Positions 1 to 8,930 of a DNA stretch of 64,000 nt are shown piece by piece (the stretch's first letter is position 1; each line of letters opens with the position of its first letter). Origin of the DNA: Asparagopsis taxiformis (Eukaryota > Rhodophyta > Florideophyceae > Bonnemaisoniales > Bonnemaisoniaceae); the NCBI GenBank assembly GCA_030407315.1, contig JALQPE010001738.1:62001-126000 (forward strand), in the 5' to 3' direction. The notes under the pieces were generated by a model. It saw only the letters and a list, made by a program, of their open reading frames with translations, had not been told where the DNA came from and did no database searches. Both the position numbers and the translations under genes were made by a program.

Positions 1-558
1 TCGAATGTTGGCGAGTCACGTGAGGACAGTAAGCAGGGTTTGACGAATTCAAGGTATGAAAGTGTTTCAATGGATGATGAGAGTGGAGCTGTTATCGACA
101 TTGATTGCTTGCAGACGTGTCTTGCGGCAGGGGAAAAGGTTGAATCGGAGAGCGCTCTATTGAAACGGTACGTTGGTTTGAATTGCAGTTTGCCGGAGGC
201 ACGGGCCATTTACGGAGCAATTGAAGGAGAATTGAGGAATGTGGCGAATGCGGAGGTGTCGATGCAGCGCGGATTAGTTCGGAGTTTGCATTACATTGGA
301 CACCAAACGTTTCGGCTGTGGAGTGTGCAACGGAGCATGAAAGGGGTGAGCGAAAATCGGGTCGAGATTGTGAAACAAGTGGAAGAACGGATGCGATTGA
401 AGAGTGCACTTGAAAGGAGAATGATCGGGAACGGATTGGGTGTGGTACAAGATCGGCGAGTGTGCAAATTGTTTGTGGCACTCGGAGGATGCGTACGACA
501 ATATGGAGTCGGTGCAGCGCTGGCATGGCTGTCCGGGGCTGATGTTGATTTAAATTAG
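1..558 (+). CDS. Hypothetical protein, 5' end outside the window
   Basis: The reading frame is open from the first base of the window, so this is the C-terminal part (about 185 codons) of a longer gene; the first in-frame ATG inside the window is at 70 and may not be the true start. The stop is TAG at 556-558. The visible protein is mostly helical and charged, with a stretch around 'VKQVEERMRLKSALERRM' that could be a short coiled coil, and a small hydrophobic tail ending 'LAWLSGADVDLN'. I recognise no domain. It is transcribed toward the next gene, 689 bp away. It could be an exon of an intron-containing gene. Confidence 0.5.
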   Translation, partial: SNVGESREDSKQGLTNSRYESVSMDDESGAVIDIDCLQTCLAAGEKVESESALLKRYVGLNCSLPEARAIYGAIEGELRNVANAEVSMQRGLVRSLHYIGHQTFRLWSVQRSMKGVSENRVEIVKQVEERMRLKSALERRMIGNGLGVVQDRRVCKLFVALGGCVRQYGVGAALAWLSGADVDLN

Positions 559-1246
559 TTGCACCTAACGTCCGTGCACTCGGAGGCTAAGCGACGAGCA
601 CAAAGCGACAAGCTGTCCCGACAGTGATTGGTCCAAGTGTGCAAGTGTAACGGAAGGCCACGTGTAAAGAGTAAGTAGGATTTGTCCAGCGCAGCGCGAT
701 GTTAACCCTAATTGATGCTGCGCTGGCAGTACTGCCGCTTATCGCGCCCATTACACGGCAGCGCCAGCGCAGCACAGCAGCGGAACAACGCTGTTAATCT
801 CTCGGCAATTGGACCGAGTGGACCACATGCGCAATGTCTACTACTTGATGAAACGTGCGCAACAACTCTCGAGCATCGCTTCCCCTTCACTTCGACGCAA
901 CCAGCAACCAGCACCAAGCACAGCGACCAGCACATCCAGCACACCCAGCGCAACTTGATTCTTCTCCAAGTAGCTACGACCGTCCCCGTCCAGTCCGCCC
1001 CGCACCACACCGCAACTCGCAACCGCTCGTCTATTTCCAATCGACCCGACCTCTCGCACCGTGTCTTCTGCAGCGATATCACTCACAAGCAACTGCATCT
1101 GTCTGTCTCTACCCGTCAACACCGCCATTAGTCACTGCCGCTCCCAGCTTTGACCCTCACTCTGTAAGCAAACTCCTTCGCGACGGCTCCATTTTCAGAC
1201 GGTACCGCATTCTCAATTCCACCCTATACATTATCAACGCATCGCA
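559..1246. other. Intergenic region, probable promoter/leader of the next gene
   Basis: No supported gene. The stretch from about 840 to 1246 is rich in CA and pyrimidines on the plus strand, in the place of a 5' leader for the ORF at 1247. Overlapping open frames here are low-complexity and differ in every frame, so I treat them as chance. Confidence 0.4.
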
Positions 1247-1939
1247 ATGGTCTCCCACATCACTGCTCGCACGCCTACTACCGCTCGCGCTGCCCTGCAC
1301 CCCGCGTGCGTTCCCGCAAATTGCTTCCCGCTCGTCGACATTCATTTCGACGGCGCCGCGCACGCCACCATCGCCGGCCTCATTGAAGCCGGCAATGCAA
1401 AGCGTGTATCCGCGCTTGAGACGGCCGTTGCCGCCAATCTTACAGTTGACGATTCATCATCCAATTGCAATTGCGACGCACCCGTCGACCCCACCATCGG
1501 TGTCGATGCAGAGTACGCGCTCGCGCTCCTGAAAGCGCGTCGTAAACTGCAGCAAACGTTGCAGCATAAATTGCACAGCTTGCAGGCTTTGCGACTCAAG
1601 AGCGCCTGCATGCAACGCAAGCGCGCTTGCCCCAATTCAAGGAGAAAGACCAGAGCGCCCGCTGCTGCACCCGTGCGCTGCGCCGCCGCCGCAGTCACAG
1701 GTGCAGAGCGCTTCGGTGACGCCAAGACGACCGTCTGGCAAGGGCCTCTCCCCGTCCATGCTGCCGTCATGGATCCCCCCGTCATAGATCGTTCTATGTG
1801 CTCGTCGCCCGTTTCTAGCGATAATTGCGATGACGACACAATGCCTCGGATTGATGTGCGCCAGCGTTTTGATCCACGCAATGAGCGTAGAGTTGAAGAG
1901 GAGATTTCTTTTAAGCAGTGCGCCATTTATAGTGCTTGA
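1247..1939 (+). CDS. Hypothetical protein, 230 aa
   Basis: Single-exon ORF whose ATG sits in the favourable context 'cgcaATGg', ending at TGA 1937-1939. The protein starts with an Ala/Thr-rich segment, has a basic heptad-like helix in the middle (residues about 88-125, 'LLKARRKLQQTLQHKLHSL'), then an Ala/Arg-rich linker, and ends with an acidic-to-charged tail ('DDDTMPRIDVRQRFDP', 'ERRVEEEISF'). No catalytic motif, signal peptide or membrane segment is visible. A polyadenylation-like AATAAA lies at 2458-2463, about 520 bp downstream. It resembles a lineage-specific regulatory or scaffold protein only in composition; function unknown. Confidence 0.5.
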   Translation: MVSHITARTPTTARAALHPACVPANCFPLVDIHFDGAAHATIAGLIEAGNAKRVSALETAVAANLTVDDSSSNCNCDAPVDPTIGVDAEYALALLKARRKLQQTLQHKLHSLQALRLKSACMQRKRACPNSRRKTRAPAAAPVRCAAAAVTGAERFGDAKTTVWQGPLPVHAAVMDPPVIDRSMCSSPVSSDNCDDDTMPRIDVRQRFDPRNERRVEEEISFKQCAIYSA

Positions 1940-3126
1940 TATCGCCGAGCGATGTCCGCGAATCGAGCGCCCTATCGTTTGTTGTTGCCATAGTTATGTG
2001 TTTTATGTCCGACGGTTGCGCTGCGAGTTGTGCCGTCTGGTCTGGGAGCTATCATGTCTTCGGCGCCGAGACTATGCTTCTCAGTGGTCACTTTCGAGTA
2101 ATGCCAATGGAACACATATGGATTCTTTCATTGTCCTTCCTTTACTTGTTAGTTTCTCTTTGCTTGTAAACCGTTTGTGCTTCGCTTGGGTAGTTTTTCT
2201 CCCTCGCTTCCCGGCACTGCCTCGGATGATGTGCAGGCGCCGCGAACCGTGGAATATGTATACTACATTGGAGGCTAGGGGCTAGATGATGTTGACAAGA
2301 CGCCGAGGTGAAATTGCTGACTCTTGTTCGCCGCTGTGTAACTGGTTTTTGGGGCGTCGTTTTGCCAATCTGGCTCTGGACTTGTAAATCTACCGTGTAC
2401 GATTAGATCGAAATACAACAACCGACATCCATACATTCTACTAGTCGAGTGTTTGCAAATAAAGTGCTACTTGTTTCGACTCTAGGGGGAAGGCACTCTC
2501 TCCTCGTCTATCATCTACTCTACAAATGTGCTATACGAAATGATCACCATATGTTACCGAACAAATGTCACGTACTGTGAAGCGAGTCAAATTTAGTTTG
2601 GACACTTTACGAGTTAGTTCAACGCTTGGAAGCGGTACAGCAATCGGGTGCAGGCAGTGGCAGTGGTGACGGGCTATCGGCAAGTGAGAAAGGGAATATG
2701 TTGCGCGCGCACAGGATCGCTACACAAGGACCTAGGTTACAGCTTGCACCAAGGCGGGCGAAGGGATGTGGAGTATGGAACCACGGTAAAAACCTTTTCT
2801 CTGCACGATGATGTGCTGGCGAAAGCGGTGCACAAGGTGTGTGCGCGGCATGTAAGGGCGCAATATGGCGCTGAGCTGTGCCTTGCTGCAGCGGAGGGTG
2901 CGTTCCACTCGGCTTGTTTTAACGTGAGCAGAGCAGCCTGGCAGCGGGAGGCGTACATGAATCGGCGCAGCGTTGCAAGGCGATTTATTCGCTTTGCTGG
3001 AATTTTCAACAGGCGCGTGTAACAGCGTTTTGCTGATAGGCCGCACGCGATTCGGACGTGGGGTTGAGTTTGCCGCTCGACTATCAAGCGACAAATAGAA
3101 CATAACGTAACAATGCGACGCCAATT
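1940..3126. other. Intergenic region with candidate 3' end signal
   Basis: Holds the likely 3' UTR of the upstream ORF, with AATAAA at 2458-2463. Between 2620 and 3120 both strands carry open frames of about 125-140 codons, but they begin at GTG or lack recognisable domains and overlap each other, so none is called. The right edge is the insertion point of the hAT transposon. Confidence 0.4.
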
Positions 3127-3134
3127 ATTACACC
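3127..3134. repeat. 8-bp target-site duplication, left copy
   Basis: ATTACACC directly precedes the left terminal inverted repeat of the hAT element. The same eight bases follow the right repeat at 5526-5533. An 8-bp duplication is the hallmark of hAT transposition. Confidence 0.93.
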
Positions 3135-3153
3135 TAGGCCTGTGCATGGTCCG
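3135..3153 (+). repeat. hAT left terminal inverted repeat
   Basis: TAGGCCTGTGCATGGTCCG; matches the reverse complement of 5507-5525 at 18 of 19 positions. Confidence 0.93.
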
Positions 3154-3390
3154 CAAAAAGTCTGAAATCGGAAGAATTTACTAATCTCAGACCGAAGCCA
3201 TTCGGCCAAATCACATTCTTAACCATCAATCCGATGTCCAGTAAACAGATGAGCTATGTATGATTGAATACGGCAACGAAGTGAACCGCTCGCTGCACAG
3301 AAAGGACAGTCATTGACTGGACCATAACAAAAATGACTTCTTCGTAGCTGGACTTCTTGGTCCAATGGTCAGATGCCGAAACGCCCCTGT

Positions 3391-5211
3391 CTATCCAAAT
3401 TTGTTCCACGATCGAAGTAAAATACAGGACCGGATAGCTTCGTCGTTGAGAGAACATCTTGGACCGTTCACCATTGCCCCTGCGATAGAAAATACACTCT
3501 CACTAGCAACTGATGATGCCTGGGCTGCCAGCACATTCTTTGCTACGCCCGATATTGAAGGAAAGCGACATTCATTATTCTTCCACCATAAAAAAGGATC
3601 CACAGAGCGATCTCCGCTCAACGTAGACTTCAAAAATGTATGAATCTCGTCGTCAGTAGTAGCATTGCTCATATCGTCGTCGTCTAGCAATTGATCTAGC
3701 AAAGACCTTTTCTCTGTTGCCTGTAGGGAGCTTTTGTTCGTGGCTGCATCTCCACTGGAAACATGCACATACTTCCTCAAAATATCATTGTCGCGTAGAA
3801 TGTCATTACCAAACCTCGGGTCAACCACTTTTGCAAGTCTTGAAATGTCAGAACAAATGAGAGATTCATATATCTCAAGCTTCCCTAACATTCTTTTGGC
3901 AATTTCCGTAAGCACTGCATCTTGGTTATTTATAACAGCACGACACTTCTTCATTAGCATTTGGAACCCTGCAGAGCTTACGCTCAGCGATACATATTGT
4001 GAGCCAGATTGATGCTCTGTAAGAAGTGCCGCTGTCTCTAGAAATTTGCATACTATTGATGCCTTCTCCCAAACATTTTCTGTAATGGTTTGTTCAGTGA
4101 GCTCGTTTATGTCAGCGCAGACTGCTGATATGACCTTCCTCACAGCCATCGCCTTTTTGATCATCGTAAATGTGGAGGACCAGCGTGTGTCCACATCAAT
4201 GTTTGGAATAGAAGCATTTGGCTCACCGAGGGCTCTTGCAACTGCTTCAAACTTATCTCTGCGCTTCACGGAAGACCTCAAAGAATTTATCACAGATCTT
4301 ATTGAGTCAACTTCTCGACGAACAAGGTGGAGACATTCTTTCACACCAATATTAATAACATGCGCAATGCACCTAATGTGAAAGTCTGCAAGCTCAGAAG
4401 TTTCTCTTCCAGCTAGATTCAATATAGTGTGCAGCCTCCGAACGCCGGCACACACGTCTGTCGCATTGTCTGTAGTAACTGCGAACAGATTTGTTCCGAT
4501 TTCCCATGAATTCAGTATTTCAAACAGTATGTTTGCCGTTGCATCGCCAGTGTGAGGAGATGGAAACCGTACAAAATCGAGCAACATGCTCTGCATATTC
4601 CATTCTTGATTGATCCAATGAAGTGTCACAGCCATGTATCCTTTGTAAATTCGGGACGACCAAGCATCCGTTGTGATAGAAAACTTAGAATGAATACTAT
4701 TCATCATAGCCTTCATATGTATTTTCTTGGATTCGAATTCCGCCTGGATTCGCCTGCGAACAGTCGTACGTGTCGGTACTTTGGCGTTTTCATCTAAAAG
4801 ATGAACAAGTTTCACGAACTCACTGTTTTCGACAACTGAGAACGGAAGCATACTATTTACCACCCATTTACACAGTTGCTTACTGAAGTTTTCTTGCAAC
4901 TCTTCACGAGGGTATTTGTGAACGTTACTCATTGTTCCATTCTCCTTGAAAACCTTTTGCGCTTTATCCAATAGGAATCCGTGTTTACGAGCGTGCCTGG
5001 TGAGAGTGGAGATTCCACTGTTGATACTAAACGTTGTTTTGCACTTCACGCATCGTTGACGGACTTCGGAATCTAAACAAGTCTCAGTAAAGTATTCCCA
5101 TACAGAGCTGGTCTTCCGCTTTTTGCGCGGTGTCCCCTCCTGAGCCGCACTCGAGACGACCTCAGATTGACGCGAATCCTTGCTGATATCATCCGTCCCG
5201 TTTTGATCCAT
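3391..5211 (-). CDS. hAT transposase with BED zinc finger
   Basis: Catalyses cut-and-paste transposition of the surrounding element. From the ATG at 5211 (an upstream TTG also opens the frame) the 606-aa protein has an N-terminal BED finger (about residues 40-80: 'RCVKC' followed by 'LTRHARKH'), then the split RNase H-like core with the first Asp in 'TTDAWSS', the second in 'TTDNATD', the hAT-typical 'CIAHVINIG' C-x2-H motif, 'DTRWSS', and a Glu in 'FLETAALLTEH'. The C-terminal hAT dimerisation region is present ('DPFLWWKNNECRFPSIS', 'ASSVASESVFSIAG'). Length and motif order fit full-length hAT enzymes and no stop or frameshift is seen. Likely nuclear. Confidence 0.95.
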   Translation of the reverse strand: MDQNGTDDISKDSRQSEVVSSAAQEGTPRKKRKTSSVWEYFTETCLDSEVRQRCVKCKTTFSINSGISTLTRHARKHGFLLDKAQKVFKENGTMSNVHKYPREELQENFSKQLCKWVVNSMLPFSVVENSEFVKLVHLLDENAKVPTRTTVRRRIQAEFESKKIHMKAMMNSIHSKFSITTDAWSSRIYKGYMAVTLHWINQEWNMQSMLLDFVRFPSPHTGDATANILFEILNSWEIGTNLFAVTTDNATDVCAGVRRLHTILNLAGRETSELADFHIRCIAHVINIGVKECLHLVRREVDSIRSVINSLRSSVKRRDKFEAVARALGEPNASIPNIDVDTRWSSTFTMIKKAMAVRKVISAVCADINELTEQTITENVWEKASIVCKFLETAALLTEHQSGSQYVSLSVSSAGFQMLMKKCRAVINNQDAVLTEIAKRMLGKLEIYESLICSDISRLAKVVDPRFGNDILRDNDILRKYVHVSSGDAATNKSSLQATEKRSLLDQLLDDDDMSNATTDDEIHTFLKSTLSGDRSVDPFLWWKNNECRFPSISGVAKNVLAAQASSVASESVFSIAGAMVNGPRCSLNDEAIRSCILLRSWNKFG

Positions 5212-5506
5212 CACCAATACTTGTGTCTTCAGTCACAATGAGTTCTGAGAAATCTGATCTGGTGTTTGCCGAAAATAGAGGTTCAAGGGGAGAACCAAAG
5301 TAGAACTTGGACTGATTCAAAACTTAAAAAAGAGTCGGACCGATACGAGAGCGGTGGGAGGATTTTTGGACTGGAACCACATAGACTGAAAAAATTTCGA
5401 ACCGTCTGTTGCTCCATTTCTTTCAACGCGGACCTCTCCCGCAGTCAGATTACGTGGGGATGCATGGGACCAAGACAAATGGGACCAGTCCGGACCAGAG
5501 GCTTAT

Positions 5507-5525
5507 CGGACCATGCACAGGTCTA
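5507..5525 (-). repeat. hAT right terminal inverted repeat
   Basis: Inverted copy of 3135-3153 with one mismatch; followed by the target duplication ATTACACC at 5526-5533. Confidence 0.93.
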
Positions 5526-5533
5526 ATTACACC
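5526..5533. repeat. 8-bp target-site duplication, right copy
   Basis: ATTACACC, identical to 3127-3134 on the other side of the hAT element. Confidence 0.93.
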
Positions 5534-5879
5534 ATTTCGATGACTTGCACTAAAGTTCATCCGTTGCTCCGCTCATATCTTACTCTCTCCTGGTCCGGAC
5601 ACCGGTCCTCCCTCGACCCCGTCAGTTGCCTCTTTTTCTGCCCCGATTCAATCGCTTCCATGAGTATGACTATCAGTATTCGACGTGTCTCTTCCTTACA
5701 GTACTCTCGACTGTAAGATATCTTTAATCACATCACAACACGTGCTATCTCTTGCCAGATTTCATTGGTTTCTATTGCGACAAGTGTTTCCAATCAACGC
5801 ATATATATCTAAACCGCAACGTGCATACCGTCCATCTCCCGCCAACTTCCATAGACCGATCCCAAATCTCAAACATGTG
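5534..5879 (+). promoter_or_regulatory. Leader of the TOC34-like gene with a minimal start-stop uORF
   Basis: No separate gene. The frame of the downstream gene stays open back to about 5685 but there is no clear targeting signal in that extension, so I place the start at 5880. At 5875 the sequence ATGTGATGG holds an ATG immediately followed by TGA; the A of TGA is also the A of the chosen ATG. If this leader is transcribed, ribosomes could terminate there and restart at the main ATG. Confidence 0.35.
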
Positions 5880-7445
5880 ATGGCGTCCGCATTGACATCG
5901 CCGCTCGCTTTCGATCCCGGTCTCCGTCTGGCCATAGTCGGCCGCGACACTGCTGGAAAAACGTCACTCCTCGCCCATCTTCTGCACGCCGCCCCACCCC
6001 AGCCACCATCGTCATCCACCACACCCGTCGCACCAAAAGTTCCCCATCCAGTTCTACTACGACTACTCCGCTCTCCATTCGCGACTATATTTCGACGCGC
6101 CACCCGCGCAGTCTCCTACTTTACGCGTGGCGCTCTACACAAAGCCCGCTGCACAGAGACCTCCTTCCGACCGCTACCGAACGCACCGCCAGCAACTGTC
6201 TGGGACGCCGCCGGCGAGTCTGGCATTGTTGCTGTCGCTATCGAATCAGCCAGGAATTTCGATGTCCTGCTCTATGTTTCCCGGCTCGATGAATCGCGCA
6301 TCGCCTCGCGTGATAAGCTCATATTGAACGCGCTGGTTTATACGTTTGGAGAGCATGTTCTCCAAAAAATTGTCGTTGTTCTCACACATGGTTGCTCTCT
6401 ACCGCCCGTGAATATGTCGTATGCAGATTTCGTGAGGGGTAGAACAGACCTTATCATGCGCTATGTGGATGGCTTGTTTCCACCAAGGAGGATCGAGGTG
6501 GGAGAAATGGCACTGGTTGATCACGGAAGTGATGTTCTTTCCGATGATGATGATAGCGGCCAATTTTTGTTACGAAATGATGATTTTGTTGTGCAACAGG
6601 AACAGGAAGATCCGGACGCAGGCGAGAATACAATGGATATCGTTGACGACCCTGTGGATGCCTTGTTTCAACAATTGAGACGAGTTGCACCGTGCGAATT
6701 TGAACAAGCGAGACAAGTGCCTGCTGTGGTGGTCGAATTGTCAGACTCATGTCCACGGGATGACGTGGGGATGAAGATATTACCCGATGGAAAACCATGG
6801 CTTCCGCAACTCGTACAAACGATTGCGCAAGTTGCTCAACAGTCGCGTGAGAAAGCGCAACTGGAGCGGCAGCGGGAAGCTGCGGAGAGAGAACGGGCAA
6901 TTGCGGAACGTCAGAATGTGGGGCGCGGTGGCAAATTCTGGAAAAAGTTTATGAACATGGTGCGTAGTTTTTCGGAAGATGGTATCAGGGTGATGTGGGC
7001 GCAGTTTGCTTTGTTCTTGCTCGGTGTTCAATTATTCTCAGCATTACAATACGGGCAGCAAAGACGCCGATTGGAAGCGACCAGTAATGAAGCTGACGAC
7101 ATTCTTTACCGGTTGAGTGACGAGGAATGGGACAAAATTACAAAACCAGACTCGCCAAAAGAATCGTCTGGCATCCCGGATGATGAGGATTACATCGATC
7201 CGGAAGAGTTTTTCGGCCCAGATGATAGAGCTGATGGTGCGGCTGGGGAGGATGAAAAGGCTTTGACGGATGAGGAGTATGATGCGTTGAACACTGCGAA
7301 AATCAATGAGAAGATGAACAAGGAGGCGCGCAAAGAGCAGGGAATGATTTTAGGGAACGGACAAGAGCGGCTGGGTGAACTAAATTTGGGAAAGTTGGAT
7401 GGAAAACAAGATGTTGATAAAGCGGACTCGACAAAGTCTGAATGA
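5880..7445 (+). CDS. TOC34/TOC159-family GTPase, chloroplast outer-envelope protein import receptor
   Basis: GTP-binding preprotein receptor expected on the plastid outer envelope. The 521-aa product has a P-loop 'GRDTAGKT' (residues 21-28), a G3-like 'DAAGE' (109-113), the family signature 'DVLLYVSRLDESR' (128-140), G4-like 'VVLTHGCSLPP' (167-176), and a later TOC-type segment 'LPDGKPWLPQLVQTI' (301-315). A basic/charged helix leads into one membrane span at about 371-391 ('VMWAQFALFLLGVQLF'). About 130 acidic residues follow. Plant TOC34 usually ends just after its anchor, so this long acidic tail is unusual. Converges on SYS1 (103 bp between stops). TOC34 is the nearest fit; a TOC159-like GTPase is the alternative. 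Confidence 0.85.
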   Translation: MASALTSPLAFDPGLRLAIVGRDTAGKTSLLAHLLHAAPPQPPSSSTTPVAPKVPHPVLLRLLRSPFATIFRRATRAVSYFTRGALHKARCTETSFRPLPNAPPATVWDAAGESGIVAVAIESARNFDVLLYVSRLDESRIASRDKLILNALVYTFGEHVLQKIVVVLTHGCSLPPVNMSYADFVRGRTDLIMRYVDGLFPPRRIEVGEMALVDHGSDVLSDDDDSGQFLLRNDDFVVQQEQEDPDAGENTMDIVDDPVDALFQQLRRVAPCEFEQARQVPAVVVELSDSCPRDDVGMKILPDGKPWLPQLVQTIAQVAQQSREKAQLERQREAAERERAIAERQNVGRGGKFWKKFMNMVRSFSEDGIRVMWAQFALFLLGVQLFSALQYGQQRRRLEATSNEADDILYRLSDEEWDKITKPDSPKESSGIPDDEDYIDPEEFFGPDDRADGAAGEDEKALTDEEYDALNTAKINEKMNKEARKEQGMILGNGQERLGELNLGKLDGKQDVDKADSTKSE

Positions 7446-7548
7446 ACAGATTGGTTGATTAGAATGGTTTCAAGTTGTTTATTATGTAAGACGCGCGAGA
7501 TAAAGGTATGTACAGAGTGAAATTAACAAATAGAGTAGTTTGGGATGG

Positions 7549-8157
7549 TCAGACGGGTGGCTGAACGAGCTGTTCCTTTTCGGCGTCCAAAGCAGACGAG
7601 CCCCTTTCCCTAACATCTGACCTAGAAACTGCGTCTGTCTGGGCGGGGCCATCTCTCTGATCGGGGGTAGTGCTCGGGAGCGGAATCTCCGGACGACTAT
7701 TGACGGAAATATCGCGCAGCTCCATGCGCATGCTGAGCGCTTCACCGACGGTCGCCAAAGCGATGGTCGAGAGAATATTGAGGAGCCACCACATATAGCG
7801 CAACGGAAAGCCGGAATGGATGGTGGTGGCAATGATATGGGAGAGAAGTAGGGTGCAGGCAAAGTCGATGCAACGCTTTGCACGGCCGACCACGGCGACG
7901 TAGGCAAAGGCGGTCGGGCCGGCGGCGGAGAGGAATAGGGCGCAGCACGTGACCCAGCCGGGGAAATGGCGGAGCGTCACGAACGAATGGTCGAAAATCT
8001 GGTCGGTTAATCGGGCGGTTGTGCCGGTCGCACGGTTGAATACCATGAGTAACAGCAAGTAGGACAGGTAGAAACAGGCCTGTAGCAGCACGATTTGCGC
8101 GAGGATTAGCAGAGGGTCGAAGCGATCGCGACCGTAAAAGGAGCCGTTGCCCGCCAT
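7549..8157 (-). CDS. SYS1: SYS1-like Golgi membrane protein
   Basis: SYS1 is a four-span Golgi protein that recruits the Arf-like GTPase ARFRP1/Arl3p. The 202-aa product starts at ATG 8157 and shows the family order: 'FDPLLILAQIVLLQACFYL' (first span), the conserved 'DQIFDHSF' loop, a second span around 'WVTCCALFLSAAG', a third near 'FACTLLLSHIIATTIHSGFP', then 'MWWLLNILSTIALATVGEALSMRMEL' split around the last span. The C-terminal 60 or so residues after 'RDISVNSRPEIP' are hydrophilic and look disordered, longer than in yeast. No signal peptide, as in the family. Its stop lies 103 bp from that of the TOC34-like gene. Confidence 0.85.
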   Translation of the reverse strand: MAGNGSFYGRDRFDPLLILAQIVLLQACFYLSYLLLLMVFNRATGTTARLTDQIFDHSFVTLRHFPGWVTCCALFLSAAGPTAFAYVAVVGRAKRCIDFACTLLLSHIIATTIHSGFPLRYMWWLLNILSTIALATVGEALSMRMELRDISVNSRPEIPLPSTTPDQRDGPAQTDAVSRSDVRERGSSALDAEKEQLVQPPV

Positions 8158-8930
8158 GCGACGCCGCGCCAGATGACGGAAGACGGGAATGTTGGGTGGA
8201 TGAGCGCGACAACCGCGGTTTCCGCCGAGTCGATGCGCGTGGGAGGGGACCGTTCAGCGTGGGATGTGCTCTGCTCTGCGCTGGTGGCGAGTGGCGGATG
8301 AAATTGGAATTGAGTTTGGTGGATGATATTGGGAAAGTTTTTTGAAATTGTGAAAAAATTATGTCAGTGATTTTTAATGTTCAGGTGGATGATTGATTGA
8401 CTGATTGATTGATGAAAAAATGAATGAATGAATGGGTCGAGGTTTGTGCTCGCAATTTGCGCATCTGAGCACATGATTGGAGCCATGTGCGCCTCACAAT
8501 GACGGCACTATTGAGGTACGACAGGGATCACGGCATGCAACAGCGTTTGGCAAGCGCGCGTTGGGTGGTCGAGAATCGTCCGACAGCACTGGTAAAAGTG
8601 ATTACCGAACTCGTTGCAAAAATGGTATGACAACCCTCCCTAAGAATCGACCAATCAGACGCAGCGTGAAATTTGCGTGCACCGTGCTCATTGCATCTCA
8701 GCCGCTCGAATCTCAGCCGCACAAAGTATCGCTCGTTAGCACTGCAATTCGTGTCCGTTAATTGGACCTGACGAAAGCGCAGATCCACAATAAACGTCCA
8801 CCGAGATTCATCCACATGCCCGCCCGCATCACCACCAGCTCGCCAGTGCATATCGCCTTTAAACGCCCACTCCGTGCCCGTCCCTATCCGTAATCCCCCG
8901 CCAAACAGGCAGCGCTGCACACCCGCCACC
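8158..8930. other. Divergent intergenic region between SYS1 and the GT4 gene
   Basis: Shared upstream region of two divergent genes. Contains a simple repeat at about 8391-8435 (GATT repeats then AATG repeats) and no convincing ORF. The last bases before the GT4 start form an excellent Kozak-type context (CCGCCACCATGCG). Confidence 0.5.

Larger units (their letters stand above)
3135..5525 (-). mobile_element. Complete hAT-superfamily DNA transposon, 2,391 bp
   Basis: Bounded by 19-bp terminal inverted repeats (3135-3153 and 5507-5525; TAGGCCTGTGCATGGTCCG against TAGACCTGTGCATGGTCCG, one mismatch) and flanked by identical 8-bp duplications. It encodes one uninterrupted transposase on the minus strand. 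Subterminal regions repeat short GGACC/GGTCC words, as expected of transposase-binding sites. The intact ORF, near-perfect termini and perfect target duplication suggest recent insertion and possible autonomy. It lies about 350 bp upstream of the TOC34-like start codon, so it may have changed that gene's promoter. Confidence 0.95.

Noticed and set aside
855..1532. 225-codon open frame overlapping the hypothetical gene at 1247
   Set aside because: Low-complexity Ser/Pro/Arg composition, overlaps a better-placed ORF and extends through the likely leader.
2648..3022. 124-codon open frame
   Set aside because: Starts at GTG, no domain, and a minus-strand frame of equal length covers the same bases.
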